NCBI RefSeq assembly: GCF_042788235.1 | Contig: NZ_JBHZOL010000105.1 | Location: 1-64,000 of the forward strand | Reading direction: 5' to 3' | Origin: Sphaerothrix epifaneia | GTDB taxonomy: Bacteria; Cyanobacteriota; Cyanobacteriia; Phormidesmidales; Phormidesmidaceae | DNA length: 64,000 bases | Shown here: piece after piece, positions 27,106 to 35,469 of the stretch | Position numbering within the stretch: the stretch's first letter is position 1 | How the letters are laid out: each line of letters starts with the position of its first letter | Made by a program: the position numbers and the translations under genes | The notes under the pieces: generated by a model | Told to the model about the DNA's origin: nothing | The model's database searches: none | The model's input: only the letters and a program-made list of their open reading frames with translations

Positions 27106-29268
27106 CTATTCCATCCCGGCAGACTTAAGCGCTTGCGCCATGAGCATGACATGGGTACTGCGTTCGCTTTCACCTTTGGCCGGACGCCGCTGGATATATT
27201 TACCGTCTGCCTCTAGATCCCAGGCTTGGCGGTTGTCGCTCAGCATCAAAGTTAAAAGTGCTTGCAGATCTTGAAAAATTTTCGCATCCTCAATCGGGAC
27301 GACGGCTTCAACGCGGCGGTTGAGATTGCGGGGCATCCAGTCAGCGCTGCCGATAAACATCTGCTCATCCCCATCGTTGTGAAAGTAGAAAATGCGCGAA
27401 TGCTCTAGAAAGCGGCCAATAATGCTAATAACGCGAATATGGTCGCTAATGCCTTTTAAGCCGGGACGTAGACAGCAAATACCACGGACAATTAGGTCAA
27501 TCTCGACGCCTGCCTGAGAAGCCTCATAGAGCGCCTCAATAATTGGCGGATCAACCAAAGCATTCATTTTGGCTACAATCTTGCCCTTACGCCCGTTGCG
27601 GCAATGTTCCGTTTCTTGGCGAATTAGCTCTAGCATCCGCTGCCGTAAAGACACAGGGGCAATCAATAGCTTACGAAAAGACGACTGCTGCGAATAGCCC
27701 GTCAAGTAATTAAACAAATCCGTTAGATCAGCGCCCAAGTCGTCGCGGCAGCTCAGCAAGCCCAAATCAGTGTAGAGACGAGCCGTTTTGGGGTTGTAGT
27801 TGCCTGTGCCGATGTGGACATAACGCCGAATGCGATCGCCTTCATGCCTCACAACCAGAGCCGTTTTAGTGTGAGTTTTCAGCCCAACCAAACCGTAAAC
27901 CACATGTACGCCCGATTTTTCTAGCTTACGCGCCCAGTTGATGTTGTTTTCTTCGTCAAAGCGAGCCTTTAGCTCAACCAAAACGGCCACCTGCTTGCCA
28001 TTTTCAGCCGCCGAAATCAGCGCTTGCACAATCGGCGAATCGCCAGAAGTGCGGTAAAGCGTCATTTTAATAGCCAGCACATCCGGGTCATGAGCTGCAT
28101 AGGTAATAAAACGCTGAACCGTAGACGCAAACGAGTGATAAGGATGGTGAAAAATCTGATCGCGCTGCTGAATAATCGTAAAGAAATCTTCAGCCTCTTC
28201 AGCGTCTAAATCGTCATCGTCGTCGGGGTTGCTGATGTGCTGCAAGTGTTTGGGGACAACAGGTGTCCAGGGCTTGTCCTTGAACTGAGGCGCAGGCAAG
28301 CTCATGAAAGTCATCAAATCGCCCAGGTTGATCAAACCTTCGACTTCATAGAGGTCGGCATCCGTCAGTTCTAACTGACGCATCAGATTGGTTCTAACGG
28401 CCTCTGGCATCGATTTTTCAATTTCGATACGCACAGCCGAACCGCCCAAGCGTCGCTTTCGTAGTTCTTGTTCGATCGCTAGCAGTAAATCGTCTGCTTC
28501 GTCTTCTTCCACATCTAGATCGGCGTTGCGAGTGATGCGGAAGGTATAACAATTTTGCACAGTCATCCCCGGAAACAGCGCCGCTAGATTATGAGCAATG
28601 ACCTGCTCTAGCGGTACCCCTGTCCAGAGAATAGATTTGCTGTTTTTGGTAGTGCGTAGCGAGTCGGGCAGCACCACAAAGCGAGGCAACACCTTGGGCA
28701 CTTTAACGCGGGCAAAATGTTCTTTACCCGTTTCGGGTTCTTGAATCACAACCGCTAGATTGAGACTCAAATTAGAAATGTAAGGAAAAGGATGCCCCGG
28801 ATCTACAGCCAGCGGCGTCAGAACCGGAAAAATCTGTTCTTCAAAATAGTCATCTAAATAGGCCGTTTGCTCTGACTTGAGATCGGCGTAGTTGAGCAGT
28901 TGAATGCCGTTTTTTACCATCAGTGAACGCAGTTCTTGCTCGAAATGGCTGTGCTGAATCTCCACCATTGGCCGCAGGCGATCGCTGATGTCTTGCAGGT
29001 GCTTCTGCGGTATTCGACCATCCGGTGTTTGTTTGGTCACACCAGCATCAATTTGCTGTTTAATACCAGCTACCCGCACCATAAAAAACTCATCTAAGTT
29101 GGTGCTAAAAATCGCCATAAATTTGAGGCGTTCTAGCAGCGGTGTGCGCTCATCAACGGCTTCGTGCAGAACGCGAAAGTTAAATTCTAGCCAGCTGAGT
29201 TCTCGGCTGAAGTAATACTGTGGATCATCCAGGCGAGTTTTCTCTGGTGACGATTGCGCGACGGTCAT
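27106..29268 (-). CDS. ppk1: Polyphosphate kinase 1
   Basis: This enzyme reversibly makes inorganic polyphosphate from ATP. It has about 720 residues, the usual length. Domains in order are the N-terminal helical domain (YYFSRELSWLEFNFRVL), the head domain, and the two phospholipase-D-like catalytic domains. The autophosphorylated His lies in VHIGTGNYNPKTARLYTD. A second catalytic region is GSADWMPRNLNRRVE. The ATG at 29268 is preceded by GGGGG at suitable distance; ATG 29274 is possible. It follows the 68-residue gene with a gap of about 10 bases, so they are cotranscribed. Confidence 0.95.
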   Translation of the reverse strand: MTVAQSSPEKTRLDDPQYYFSRELSWLEFNFRVLHEAVDERTPLLERLKFMAIFSTNLDEFFMVRVAGIKQQIDAGVTKQTPDGRIPQKHLQDISDRLRPMVEIQHSHFEQELRSLMVKNGIQLLNYADLKSEQTAYLDDYFEEQIFPVLTPLAVDPGHPFPYISNLSLNLAVVIQEPETGKEHFARVKVPKVLPRFVVLPDSLRTTKNSKSILWTGVPLEQVIAHNLAALFPGMTVQNCYTFRITRNADLDVEEDEADDLLLAIEQELRKRRLGGSAVRIEIEKSMPEAVRTNLMRQLELTDADLYEVEGLINLGDLMTFMSLPAPQFKDKPWTPVVPKHLQHISNPDDDDDLDAEEAEDFFTIIQQRDQIFHHPYHSFASTVQRFITYAAHDPDVLAIKMTLYRTSGDSPIVQALISAAENGKQVAVLVELKARFDEENNINWARKLEKSGVHVVYGLVGLKTHTKTALVVRHEGDRIRRYVHIGTGNYNPKTARLYTDLGLLSCRDDLGADLTDLFNYLTGYSQQSSFRKLLIAPVSLRQRMLELIRQETEHCRNGRKGKIVAKMNALVDPPIIEALYEASQAGVEIDLIVRGICCLRPGLKGISDHIRVISIIGRFLEHSRIFYFHNDGDEQMFIGSADWMPRNLNRRVEAVVPIEDAKIFQDLQALLTLMLSDNRQAWDLEADGKYIQRRPAKGESERSTHVMLMAQALKSAGME

Positions 29269-29280
29269 GCCCATCCCCCT

Positions 29281-29487
29281 TTAAAACACTTGGTCTTCGA
29301 TACCGACCCACCACTGGCCTAGATTCATCAGGTCTTGGTGGAGTTTGCTCACCTCCTGAGCATATTGCTCGGCAGGGAGAGTGTGGCGGCGTTCCTGCAA
29401 TTTTTTTAAGCGGAGCTGTAGCAAAAGCCAGGGTTTGCTAGCTCCCTCGGTAGCCCCAATATATTTACCTAACTCATCACTGTTCAT
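29281..29487 (-). CDS. Small protein upstream of ppk1, function unknown
   Basis: This is a 68-residue soluble protein, largely two amphipathic helices rich in Leu, Gln and Lys (WLLLQLRLKKLQERRH, then EVSKLHQDLMNLGQWW), suggesting a coiled-coil or dimer. It ends just before ppk1 on the same strand, so a role tied to polyphosphate synthesis is possible but rests on position alone. I do not recognise a named family. Confidence 0.65.
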   Translation of the reverse strand: MNSDELGKYIGATEGASKPWLLLQLRLKKLQERRHTLPAEQYAQEVSKLHQDLMNLGQWWVGIEDQVF

Positions 29488-29847
29488 CAGCGCTTCAGTT
29501 AAAAGAAAGAATTGCCTGGTTCTAGGAGGTTAACAAATTCATCGCTTTAGAACTGTGACATTTTTCTGAGAGTTTGCCGCCACAGGCGATCGCCCTTCAA
29601 CATACCCTAACGAGTCCTGCCCTGTCGGATGGATGGAATACAACTGCAATCTGACAAAAATTACTTTTTGCCAAAAATCCAGACATCCCAGACGAAAAAC
29701 ACTTCAATAGTGTTGTATAGCTAAAAGCAAAAGGCAGAGACAGAAGGCAAGGTTGTCTATCAGCGGCTTTCAGCCGTTTGAGTGTCTCAACGCCAGGGGC
29801 TACAGCTAGATCAATCGGCAGATATGCAGTGAGCAGGGTAAATCGCA
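29488..29847. other. Divergent intergenic region with repeat copy G
   Basis: About 360 bases. The left part (29488-29700) is AT-richer and should hold the ppk1 operon promoter, but I cannot place it firmly. The right part is repeat copy G. An 85-codon minus frame here is a translation of the repeat. Confidence 0.45.
29716..29810 (-). repeat. Intergenic repeat, copy G (inverted)
   Basis: Read on the minus strand this copy opens TCTAGCTGTAGCCCCTGG, then GTTGAGACACTCAAACGG, the perfect hairpin CGGCT-gaa-AGCCG, CGCTGATAG, CTTGCCTTCTGTC, and ends CTTTTAGCTATA. It is the copy closest to the consensus. Confidence 0.82.
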
Positions 29848-30993
29848 ATGGCACGGGTACCGTTAGCGGGTGTTGAGCTAATCAAGCAGTTTGAAGGGCT
29901 GCACCTAACCGCCTATCCTGACCCCCTCAGTGGCGGCAAGCCCTACACTGTGGGCTGGGGCAGCACTCGCCGCAAAGACGGCAGCCCTTTTTATTTGGGA
30001 GAGCGGATTTCGCGCTCAGAAGCCGACGATCTATTGATTTATCAGCTAGAAACCGAATTTTTACCCGCGTTGGGGCGTATTCCTGTTTGGGTGGAGCTAA
30101 ACGACAACCAACGAGGAGCGATTTTGAGCTTTGCCTATAACTTAGGGGCAGGCTTCTACGAAGCGCCGGGTTTTGAAACTATCAGCCGCGTTTTGCGTAA
30201 CCGCCAGTGGGACAAAATTGAATCGGCTTTACTGCTTTACCGCAATCCTGGCACCAATGTCGAAGAGGGCTTACGGCGACGACGGCTGGCAGAGGCAGCC
30301 CTTTTTCTCACCCCTTCTGGGCAAACACCGCCTGCGGTTTCCCCGCCGACCCCCAGCACGCCGACTCAAGCGGGCGATCGCTTGCTATATCTCACCGAAC
30401 CCTACCTGTTTGGCGAAGATGTCAAAGCTCTGCAAATCGATCTGGCTCGCACGGGGGCAGGTGTTGTGATTGATGGTGTGTTTGGCCCTGCGACTGAACT
30501 CGCCGTCAAGCGCTTTCAGCAGGTTAATGGCTTAGCCTCTGATGGGGTGGTGGGGCCGCAAACGCTGGCAATTCTGCGTACTCGACCTTTGTATTTGCGA
30601 GAGCCGTATCTACAAGGCGACGATGTCTTGAACTTGCAGCGTTTGCTCCAGGCAGCAGGCTACGTTACCACCGCAGACGGGGTGTTTGGCCCTGCCACAA
30701 AGCGCACGGTCGAGCAGTTTCAACAAGCGCATGGCCTGGTAGCTGATGGCATTGTCGGGCCAAAAACTCTAAAAATTTTGCAAGCCCAACCGCTTTTCTT
30801 AACCGAACCCTATTTGCAAACCAGCGAAGTCATGGCCTTACAGCTAGCCTTACAGAAACAAGGTTTTAACCTGGTAGCCGATGGGGCTTATGGCCCAGGC
30901 ACAGCTATGGCGGTAGAAGCCTTTCAGCGCCGCAACGGGTTAATCGCCGATGGCATTGTGGGTCGCAAAACCTGGGCAAAGCTGCTTGATTAA
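29848..30993 (+). CDS. Lysozyme (GH24 type) with three peptidoglycan-binding domains
   Basis: This is a muralytic enzyme of 381 residues. The N-terminal domain (1-150) is of the phage endolysin GH24 type: ELIKQFEGLHLTAY (catalytic Glu), YTVGWGSTR (catalytic Thr region) and GAILSFAYNLGAG. A Pro/Thr-rich linker (about 155-177) precedes three type-1 peptidoglycan-binding repeats (about 183-245, 250-312, 318-380). Each repeat has LTEPYL or LREPYL, DGVFGP or DGAYGP, AVxxFQ and the ADGIVG-type turn. No signal peptide is visible, so export would need a holin, lysis or a signal-independent route. It overlaps the convergent MBL gene by 4 bases. No phage genes are nearby. Confidence 0.88.
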   Translation: MARVPLAGVELIKQFEGLHLTAYPDPLSGGKPYTVGWGSTRRKDGSPFYLGERISRSEADDLLIYQLETEFLPALGRIPVWVELNDNQRGAILSFAYNLGAGFYEAPGFETISRVLRNRQWDKIESALLLYRNPGTNVEEGLRRRRLAEAALFLTPSGQTPPAVSPPTPSTPTQAGDRLLYLTEPYLFGEDVKALQIDLARTGAGVVIDGVFGPATELAVKRFQQVNGLASDGVVGPQTLAILRTRPLYLREPYLQGDDVLNLQRLLQAAGYVTTADGVFGPATKRTVEQFQQAHGLVADGIVGPKTLKILQAQPLFLTEPYLQTSEVMALQLALQKQGFNLVADGAYGPGTAMAVEAFQRRNGLIADGIVGRKTWAKLLD

Positions 30994-31865
30994 GCCACTG
31001 ACTGCATCCAATCTAGGCACAGTTGCATTTGCTTTTGCATAGTGGCGCGATCGCTATGAAAACGGCGACCGTGCCCTGGCAGCACCCACTCAAACGAGTA
31101 CTGCGCCAGCCGCTCCATAGAGATCAACAGTTCTGCCCAAGAATACCAGCAGGCTCGTCGAAAGGCATGGAGGTGCTGTAGCTGAGGCGACCAGGCCAGG
31201 TGATCGCCCGTAAATAAAAACGTGTTTTGATAGAGCAGCACCGTATGTCCGCGCGTATGCCCTGGCACAGGAATAATCAGCAAATCATCCGCCAGAGATA
31301 CAGGTTCTAATCCGGTTAGCTGCATTTCTACGCTGCGGGTTTGCGGGCTAATATCAGCCTGATGCAAAATGCGATCGCAGCCAAAGTGTTCATGAAACTT
31401 TTGATGGTCAGCCACATCATCGCGGTGGGTCAAATAGAGATAGCGAACGCCTCCCTTTGCCTCTAGCTGCTTAACCAGCGGCGGCGCAAAGCGAGGAGAA
31501 TCCACTAAAACATTACCTTGCGATCGCTCAATCAAGTAGCTTGCTGCCCCAAAAGAGGTTTCAGCGTGATAGCCACAGTGGTAGACGTTCTCTGTAATTA
31601 AATGGGGAAAACTCTGCTGAACTTGTTTGATTTCTGTGGGTGGTTGCAGCGTGCCGATAGACGCAGTCGGACAGGCCAATAGCGCTTGTAAAGCCCTTAA
31701 TCGCTCTGCTGAGGTATCCGGTTGGCGATGTACCACCGATTGCCCCTCTACCCGCGAAAAGATGTCAGGTGCCATCCAACGACAAGTATCACAGTCAATG
31801 CAAGTGTTATCGACATAAAAGTCACCCGCCACATTTTGCGGGCGGCGCTGTTTGAGGTGAGCCAT
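30990..31865 (-). CDS. Ferredoxin-like domain fused to metallo-beta-lactamase hydrolase
   Basis: This 291-residue protein has an N-terminal 4Fe-4S ferredoxin-like module (about 15-75) with CIDCDTCRWMAPDIF and a later CPTASIG Cys. The MBL-fold hydrolase follows, with THRDDVADH (metal site, HxxxDxxDH-like), PVPGHTRGHTV, FTGDHLAW and VLPGHGRRFH. The fold suggests hydrolysis of a thioester or similar bond; the Fe-S cluster could sense redox state or pass electrons. The substrate is unknown. It is convergent with the lysozyme. Confidence 0.85.
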   Translation of the reverse strand: MAHLKQRRPQNVAGDFYVDNTCIDCDTCRWMAPDIFSRVEGQSVVHRQPDTSAERLRALQALLACPTASIGTLQPPTEIKQVQQSFPHLITENVYHCGYHAETSFGAASYLIERSQGNVLVDSPRFAPPLVKQLEAKGGVRYLYLTHRDDVADHQKFHEHFGCDRILHQADISPQTRSVEMQLTGLEPVSLADDLLIIPVPGHTRGHTVLLYQNTFLFTGDHLAWSPQLQHLHAFRRACWYSWAELLISMERLAQYSFEWVLPGHGRRFHSDRATMQKQMQLCLDWMQSVA

Positions 31866-32145
31866 AGTTAAAAAAGATGAATCGATTGATCAGTGCCAGA
31901 CAAACGAATCGCCAGTTCCGGCCAGTTTGGGAGCAAATCGTCAATTGGAGCCAACGGCGTTTTAGCGACAGACCATTGTGGCAAAGTCAATCAGTCGCTT
32001 TGTAGCCAATCAACCCCATGACCTTTCTCTAGCCTAGCGATCGCTAGCCCAAACGTGAGCCTAACGACTATAACAATCGTCAAATAAAGGGAAAGCTACC
32101 TAAAAACTACGGCAATATGTAAAAGCAGCCAGCGGAGAAGAGAAT

Positions 32146-32595
32146 ATGGGGTTATTTGATGGCGTTTTCAAAACAGAACCAGGTATTACAAATATTACGC
32201 TGAGTCCCGCCGAGGCATTTGCCGCTGTGGCTTTGGTGGCGATCGCCGCCGATGGCTATTTGTCTGAGCAAGAAGGCCGAGAAATGACCATGGTACTGGC
32301 TCGGATGCAGTTGTTTCGGAGTTTTTCCACCGATGTGATGCATCGGCTATTTGACAAGTTGTTAGGGCTGCTGAAGCAGCAAGGCCCCAGCAAGCTCATC
32401 AACTTGGCTAAAGTTTCTTTGCCCGCAGAATTGCGAGAAACCGCTTTTGCCATTGCCACCGATTTAGTGCTAGCAGATGGGACGGTCACGCCCCAAGAGC
32501 AAGCGTTTTTAGACGATCTCTATCGCATTCTCGAAATTTCTGGCGATACCGCTTTGCAAATTGTTCAGGTAATGACGATTAAAAACCGGGGTTAG
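32146..32595 (+). CDS. TerB-family protein (tellurite-resistance-like)
   Basis: This is a 149-residue helical protein of the TerB type. The paired acidic motif is ADGYLSEQEG (about 36-45) and, in the second half, LADGTVTPQE (about 110-119); TerB proteins bind metal at such Asp/Glu sites. A GGAG ribosome binding site is close to ATG 32146. Despite the name, the function in cyanobacteria is not established, and no ter cluster is present. The 3' end overlaps the convergent rsmG by 4 bases. Confidence 0.82.
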   Translation: MGLFDGVFKTEPGITNITLSPAEAFAAVALVAIAADGYLSEQEGREMTMVLARMQLFRSFSTDVMHRLFDKLLGLLKQQGPSKLINLAKVSLPAELRETAFAIATDLVLADGTVTPQEQAFLDDLYRILEISGDTALQIVQVMTIKNRG

Positions 32596-33353
32596 AGGGG
32601 TAGCTTCGCTGGTACCCCCACCGCTCGAGGAAATTCGGCAGGTGTGGGCTGAACCTTTTGCACATATAGGCAATGGCGCTGGCCTTGAGTCAAAGGCGTC
32701 AGGCTAGGCTGAAGGTGGGCGATCGCGCCTCCTAATTGTTCGATTGCAGGCCGTAGCGTTTCAGTTTCGGCTTCAGACCACTGCCCCCGATAGAGAACCG
32801 CCACGCCTCCCTTTCGTAGCAGTGGCAGCGCATATTCAGCACAGGTTGCAGCCGTTCCGACTGCGCGTACGAGAGCCAAATCAAAGCGCTCTCGCCAATT
32901 TGGCTGTCGCCCCACCGTCTCCGCCCGACCAGCCAAACCCCTGACGTTAGGCAGATGCAAAGTCTGCGCCAGCGTCTCTAAGAAGCGAATTTTCTTCTGG
33001 GTAGAATCGAGTAGCACCACCTGCCAATGAGGCAGCGCGATCGCCGCAGGCAGTCCCGGAAACCCTGCCCCTGTACCAATATCAACGACTTGTAGCGCCT
33101 GCGATCGCAACGCATCCGGCAGTTGCCAAGCAAAGTCAGGATTTAGCCACGGAGCTAAACCACTGAGCGAGTCCCAAAGATGCTTCTCCCAAAAATCGGC
33201 TGGCTCAGTGATACGAGTCAGATTAAACTGCTGATTGGCAGCTACAACCTCAGCATAGAGCTTTTGAAAAACAGCTTGCTGTGCCGCCGAAGGCTGCCAG
33301 CCCAGCGTTTGCCGCCAAATCGTCTCATCCTCAAGTAACTCAAGAGACGGCAT
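32592..33353 (-). CDS. rsmG: 16S rRNA m7G527 methyltransferase RsmG
   Basis: This enzyme uses S-adenosylmethionine to methylate N7 of G527 in 16S rRNA. Family features are FNLTRI near residue 45, HLWDSL, the SAM-binding motif VVDIGTGAGFPGLP (about 110) and LVRAVG. I chose ATG 33353, which has GAAG upstream at fair spacing. A GTG at 33362 overlaps the ABC stop by one base (TAGTG) and would add three residues. It is cotranscribed with the upstream ECF-type ATPase. Confidence 0.93.
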   Translation of the reverse strand: MPSLELLEDETIWRQTLGWQPSAAQQAVFQKLYAEVVAANQQFNLTRITEPADFWEKHLWDSLSGLAPWLNPDFAWQLPDALRSQALQVVDIGTGAGFPGLPAAIALPHWQVVLLDSTQKKIRFLETLAQTLHLPNVRGLAGRAETVGRQPNWRERFDLALVRAVGTAATCAEYALPLLRKGGVAVLYRGQWSEAETETLRPAIEQLGGAIAHLQPSLTPLTQGQRHCLYVQKVQPTPAEFPRAVGVPAKLPL

Positions 33354-33361
33354 GATCTTCA

Positions 33362-34033
33362 CTAAGCAATGGGCTGAGCCGAAGGAGAGTTGTCTAAACG
33401 CTGAGGATTTGCCGACTGGAGTTCACCATTTTGTAAAGTCCAGCAGCGATCGGCTAATCCCACCAGTTCTGCCGCATCATGGGTCACCACTAGCAAGCTC
33501 CAGTCCTGCTTGAGTTGAGCCAGTAGGCTGATCAGCTGTTGCCGCATTGACCAGTCTAGCCCTGCCGTCGGCTCATCTAGCAACAGCAAGTGGGGCTGAC
33601 GAATCAACTGCACCGCAAGCGCCAGACGTCGCTGCTGCCCCCCACTCAACGCATGAGGCCCAGCCTCTAGCGATATTTGTTCTAACCCGACTGCACTTAG
33701 CGCCTGCTTCATTCGCTCTGCCGTTAGCTCAGGGTGGCCCAAACGCAATTCTTCAAGCACGGTATGACCGCAAAAATGTCGCTCTGGAAACTGAAAAACC
33801 AGTCCCCCCAACTGCCGCAAAAGCTCAGGATTTAGCTCTTGACTACGCCAGAAAATTTCACCCGCTGTAGGAGCCGCCAGTCCAGCCAAAATTTCCAGCA
33901 GCGTACTTTTGCCCGAACCACTTGGCCCGATAATCAACCCCAATTGCTGAGGCGACAGCTCAAAGCTGATGGATTTCAGAATAGGTACAGCACTAGCTGC
34001 TGGGTGATAGGTCAAATTTTTGATACGGAGCAT
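33362..34033 (-). CDS. ABC transporter ATPase, energy-coupling-factor type
   Basis: This is a 223-residue stand-alone ATP-binding subunit. Walker A is GPSGSGKST, the Q-loop is FQFPERHF, the signature is LSGGQQRRLALA, Walker B is LLLLDEPTAGLD, and the switch His is in VTHDA. The FPE Q-loop is typical of EcfA/CbiO subunits. No membrane partner is adjacent. The likely partner is the EcfT-like protein at 55607, about 22 kb away. Plant plastids carry a comparable dispersed set (ABCI10/11/12). The transported substrate is unknown. Confidence 0.82.
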   Translation of the reverse strand: MLRIKNLTYHPAASAVPILKSISFELSPQQLGLIIGPSGSGKSTLLEILAGLAAPTAGEIFWRSQELNPELLRQLGGLVFQFPERHFCGHTVLEELRLGHPELTAERMKQALSAVGLEQISLEAGPHALSGGQQRRLALAVQLIRQPHLLLLDEPTAGLDWSMRQQLISLLAQLKQDWSLLVVTHDAAELVGLADRCWTLQNGELQSANPQRLDNSPSAQPIA

Positions 34034-34227
34034 TCAAATGCAGGCAAAATCTAAGCTAAACAAATAGGTTGTAAAGTCTCGTCTCTAGCATAGGTCAATA
34101 TGCCCTTCTACGGCCTTTGCGTCTCCTCTCCAGCCAAGCCACCGTTGCGCAGTATACTGCTAATGCGCTAATTCCTGTTCACGCAGCAGCCTTACGCAGG
34201 CTGCTTGTTCCCTGGTTCAATGCTTCT

Positions 34228-35469
34228 ATGCCTAAGCGAATCTTATTTCTCAGCAACGGCCACGGAGAGGATAATCACTCCTCTCATATTATCCGCTCTC
34301 TGCAAGAGCTGTGTCCTGAGCTTGAGATGGCAGCAATGCCCATTGTAGGGCAAGGCTCAGCCTACCAGCGCTTAAAAATTCCGATTATCGGGCCGACCCA
34401 AACGCTGCCCTCAGGCGGCTTCACTTACATGAATCGGCTACTGCTGCTGAAAGATATTCAATCAGGGCTGGTGGGGCTGACTTGGCGGCAATTGAGGGCT
34501 GTGCAAACCTATGCCCTCACCTGTGATTTAATCCACGCTACGGGTGACCAGGTTGGGCAAGCCTTTGCTTATCTCAGCGGTCGTCCCTACGTTTCGTTTA
34601 TCTCACCGCTGTCAGCGCTGTATGAAGAGAATTTGTACCTGGGGCCAATCATCTCTCGCTTGCTGAAGGCACCCCGCTGCTTAACAGTTTTTACCCGCGA
34701 CCCGTTTACCGCCGAAAACTTGAGAAAGCAAGGCTTAGAAAAGGTTCGCTTTGGCGGTATTCCTTCGCTCGATCGCTTGGTGCCCACGGGCAAAGATCTG
34801 CAACTTCAGCCAGATCTGCCGATGGTAGCGCTGTTGCCCGGTTCTCGCTTACCCGAAGCGGTGCGTAATTTTCGCCTGCAATTGCGATTGGTACGAGAAA
34901 TCTGGCAGCGTTCCGGCCAAATCCAGTTTCGAGCCGCTTTGGTACCTGATTTGATGCAACAACTCTCCGAAATGGCGCAGGCGGAAGGGTGGCAGCACGA
35001 ATCGGGCAGGCTGACTTTAGCTGACCAGCCAACCGCTGAAATTTTGTGCTATGCCGATGCTTTTAACGATATTGTGTGCCAAACAACTTTGGTGCTAGGC
35101 ATGGCTGGGTTAGCGGTCGATCAAGCCGTAGCCTTAGGGAAACCCGTCATTCAGGTGCCCGGTGAAGGCCCACAGTTTACTTATGCGTTTGCTGAGGCTC
35201 AGACCCGGCTTTTGGGTCTTTCTGCCCAAACGATTGGCAAAGGCCCCGCAACCGCTGCCACCCTCAAGCTTGCAGCGCAGCGCGTTGTAGACACGCTGCA
35301 AGATTCAGCTTATCTCGAAGCTTGCCAAGCCAATGGTCGCCAGCGCTTGGGGCCACCTGGTGCCTCTTATCGCATTGCCCAGCGATTGCTAGCTTACCTG
35401 GGCGAGTCGGCTGCTGACGCAGCTGCTCAGGCGGCCAAAGCTAAAGAAAGGGAAATTACTCCAGCATGA
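34228..35469 (+). CDS. Lipid-A-disaccharide-synthase-related glycosyltransferase
   Basis: This is a GT-B fold protein of about 413 residues related to LpxB. It starts MPKRILFLSNGHGEDNHS and has YVSFISPLSALYEENLYLGP, VALLPGSRLPEA (the LpxB-like GSR-x-E motif) and CQTTLVLGMAGLAVDQAVALG. The open frame extends to TTG 34117, but the family begins at ATG 34228. Many cyanobacteria carry this LpxB relative besides a true LpxB, so its acceptor is uncertain. Its stop overlaps the start of an MsbA-like exporter (ATGA, 35466-35469). Confidence 0.85.
   Translation: MPKRILFLSNGHGEDNHSSHIIRSLQELCPELEMAAMPIVGQGSAYQRLKIPIIGPTQTLPSGGFTYMNRLLLLKDIQSGLVGLTWRQLRAVQTYALTCDLIHATGDQVGQAFAYLSGRPYVSFISPLSALYEENLYLGPIISRLLKAPRCLTVFTRDPFTAENLRKQGLEKVRFGGIPSLDRLVPTGKDLQLQPDLPMVALLPGSRLPEAVRNFRLQLRLVREIWQRSGQIQFRAALVPDLMQQLSEMAQAEGWQHESGRLTLADQPTAEILCYADAFNDIVCQTTLVLGMAGLAVDQAVALGKPVIQVPGEGPQFTYAFAEAQTRLLGLSAQTIGKGPATAATLKLAAQRVVDTLQDSAYLEACQANGRQRLGPPGASYRIAQRLLAYLGESAADAAAQAAKAKEREITPA

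Noticed and set aside
29597..29854. 85-codon minus-strand reading frame upstream of the lysozyme
   Set aside because: It is mostly the translation of repeat copy G, and similar frames arise from other copies of the repeat.
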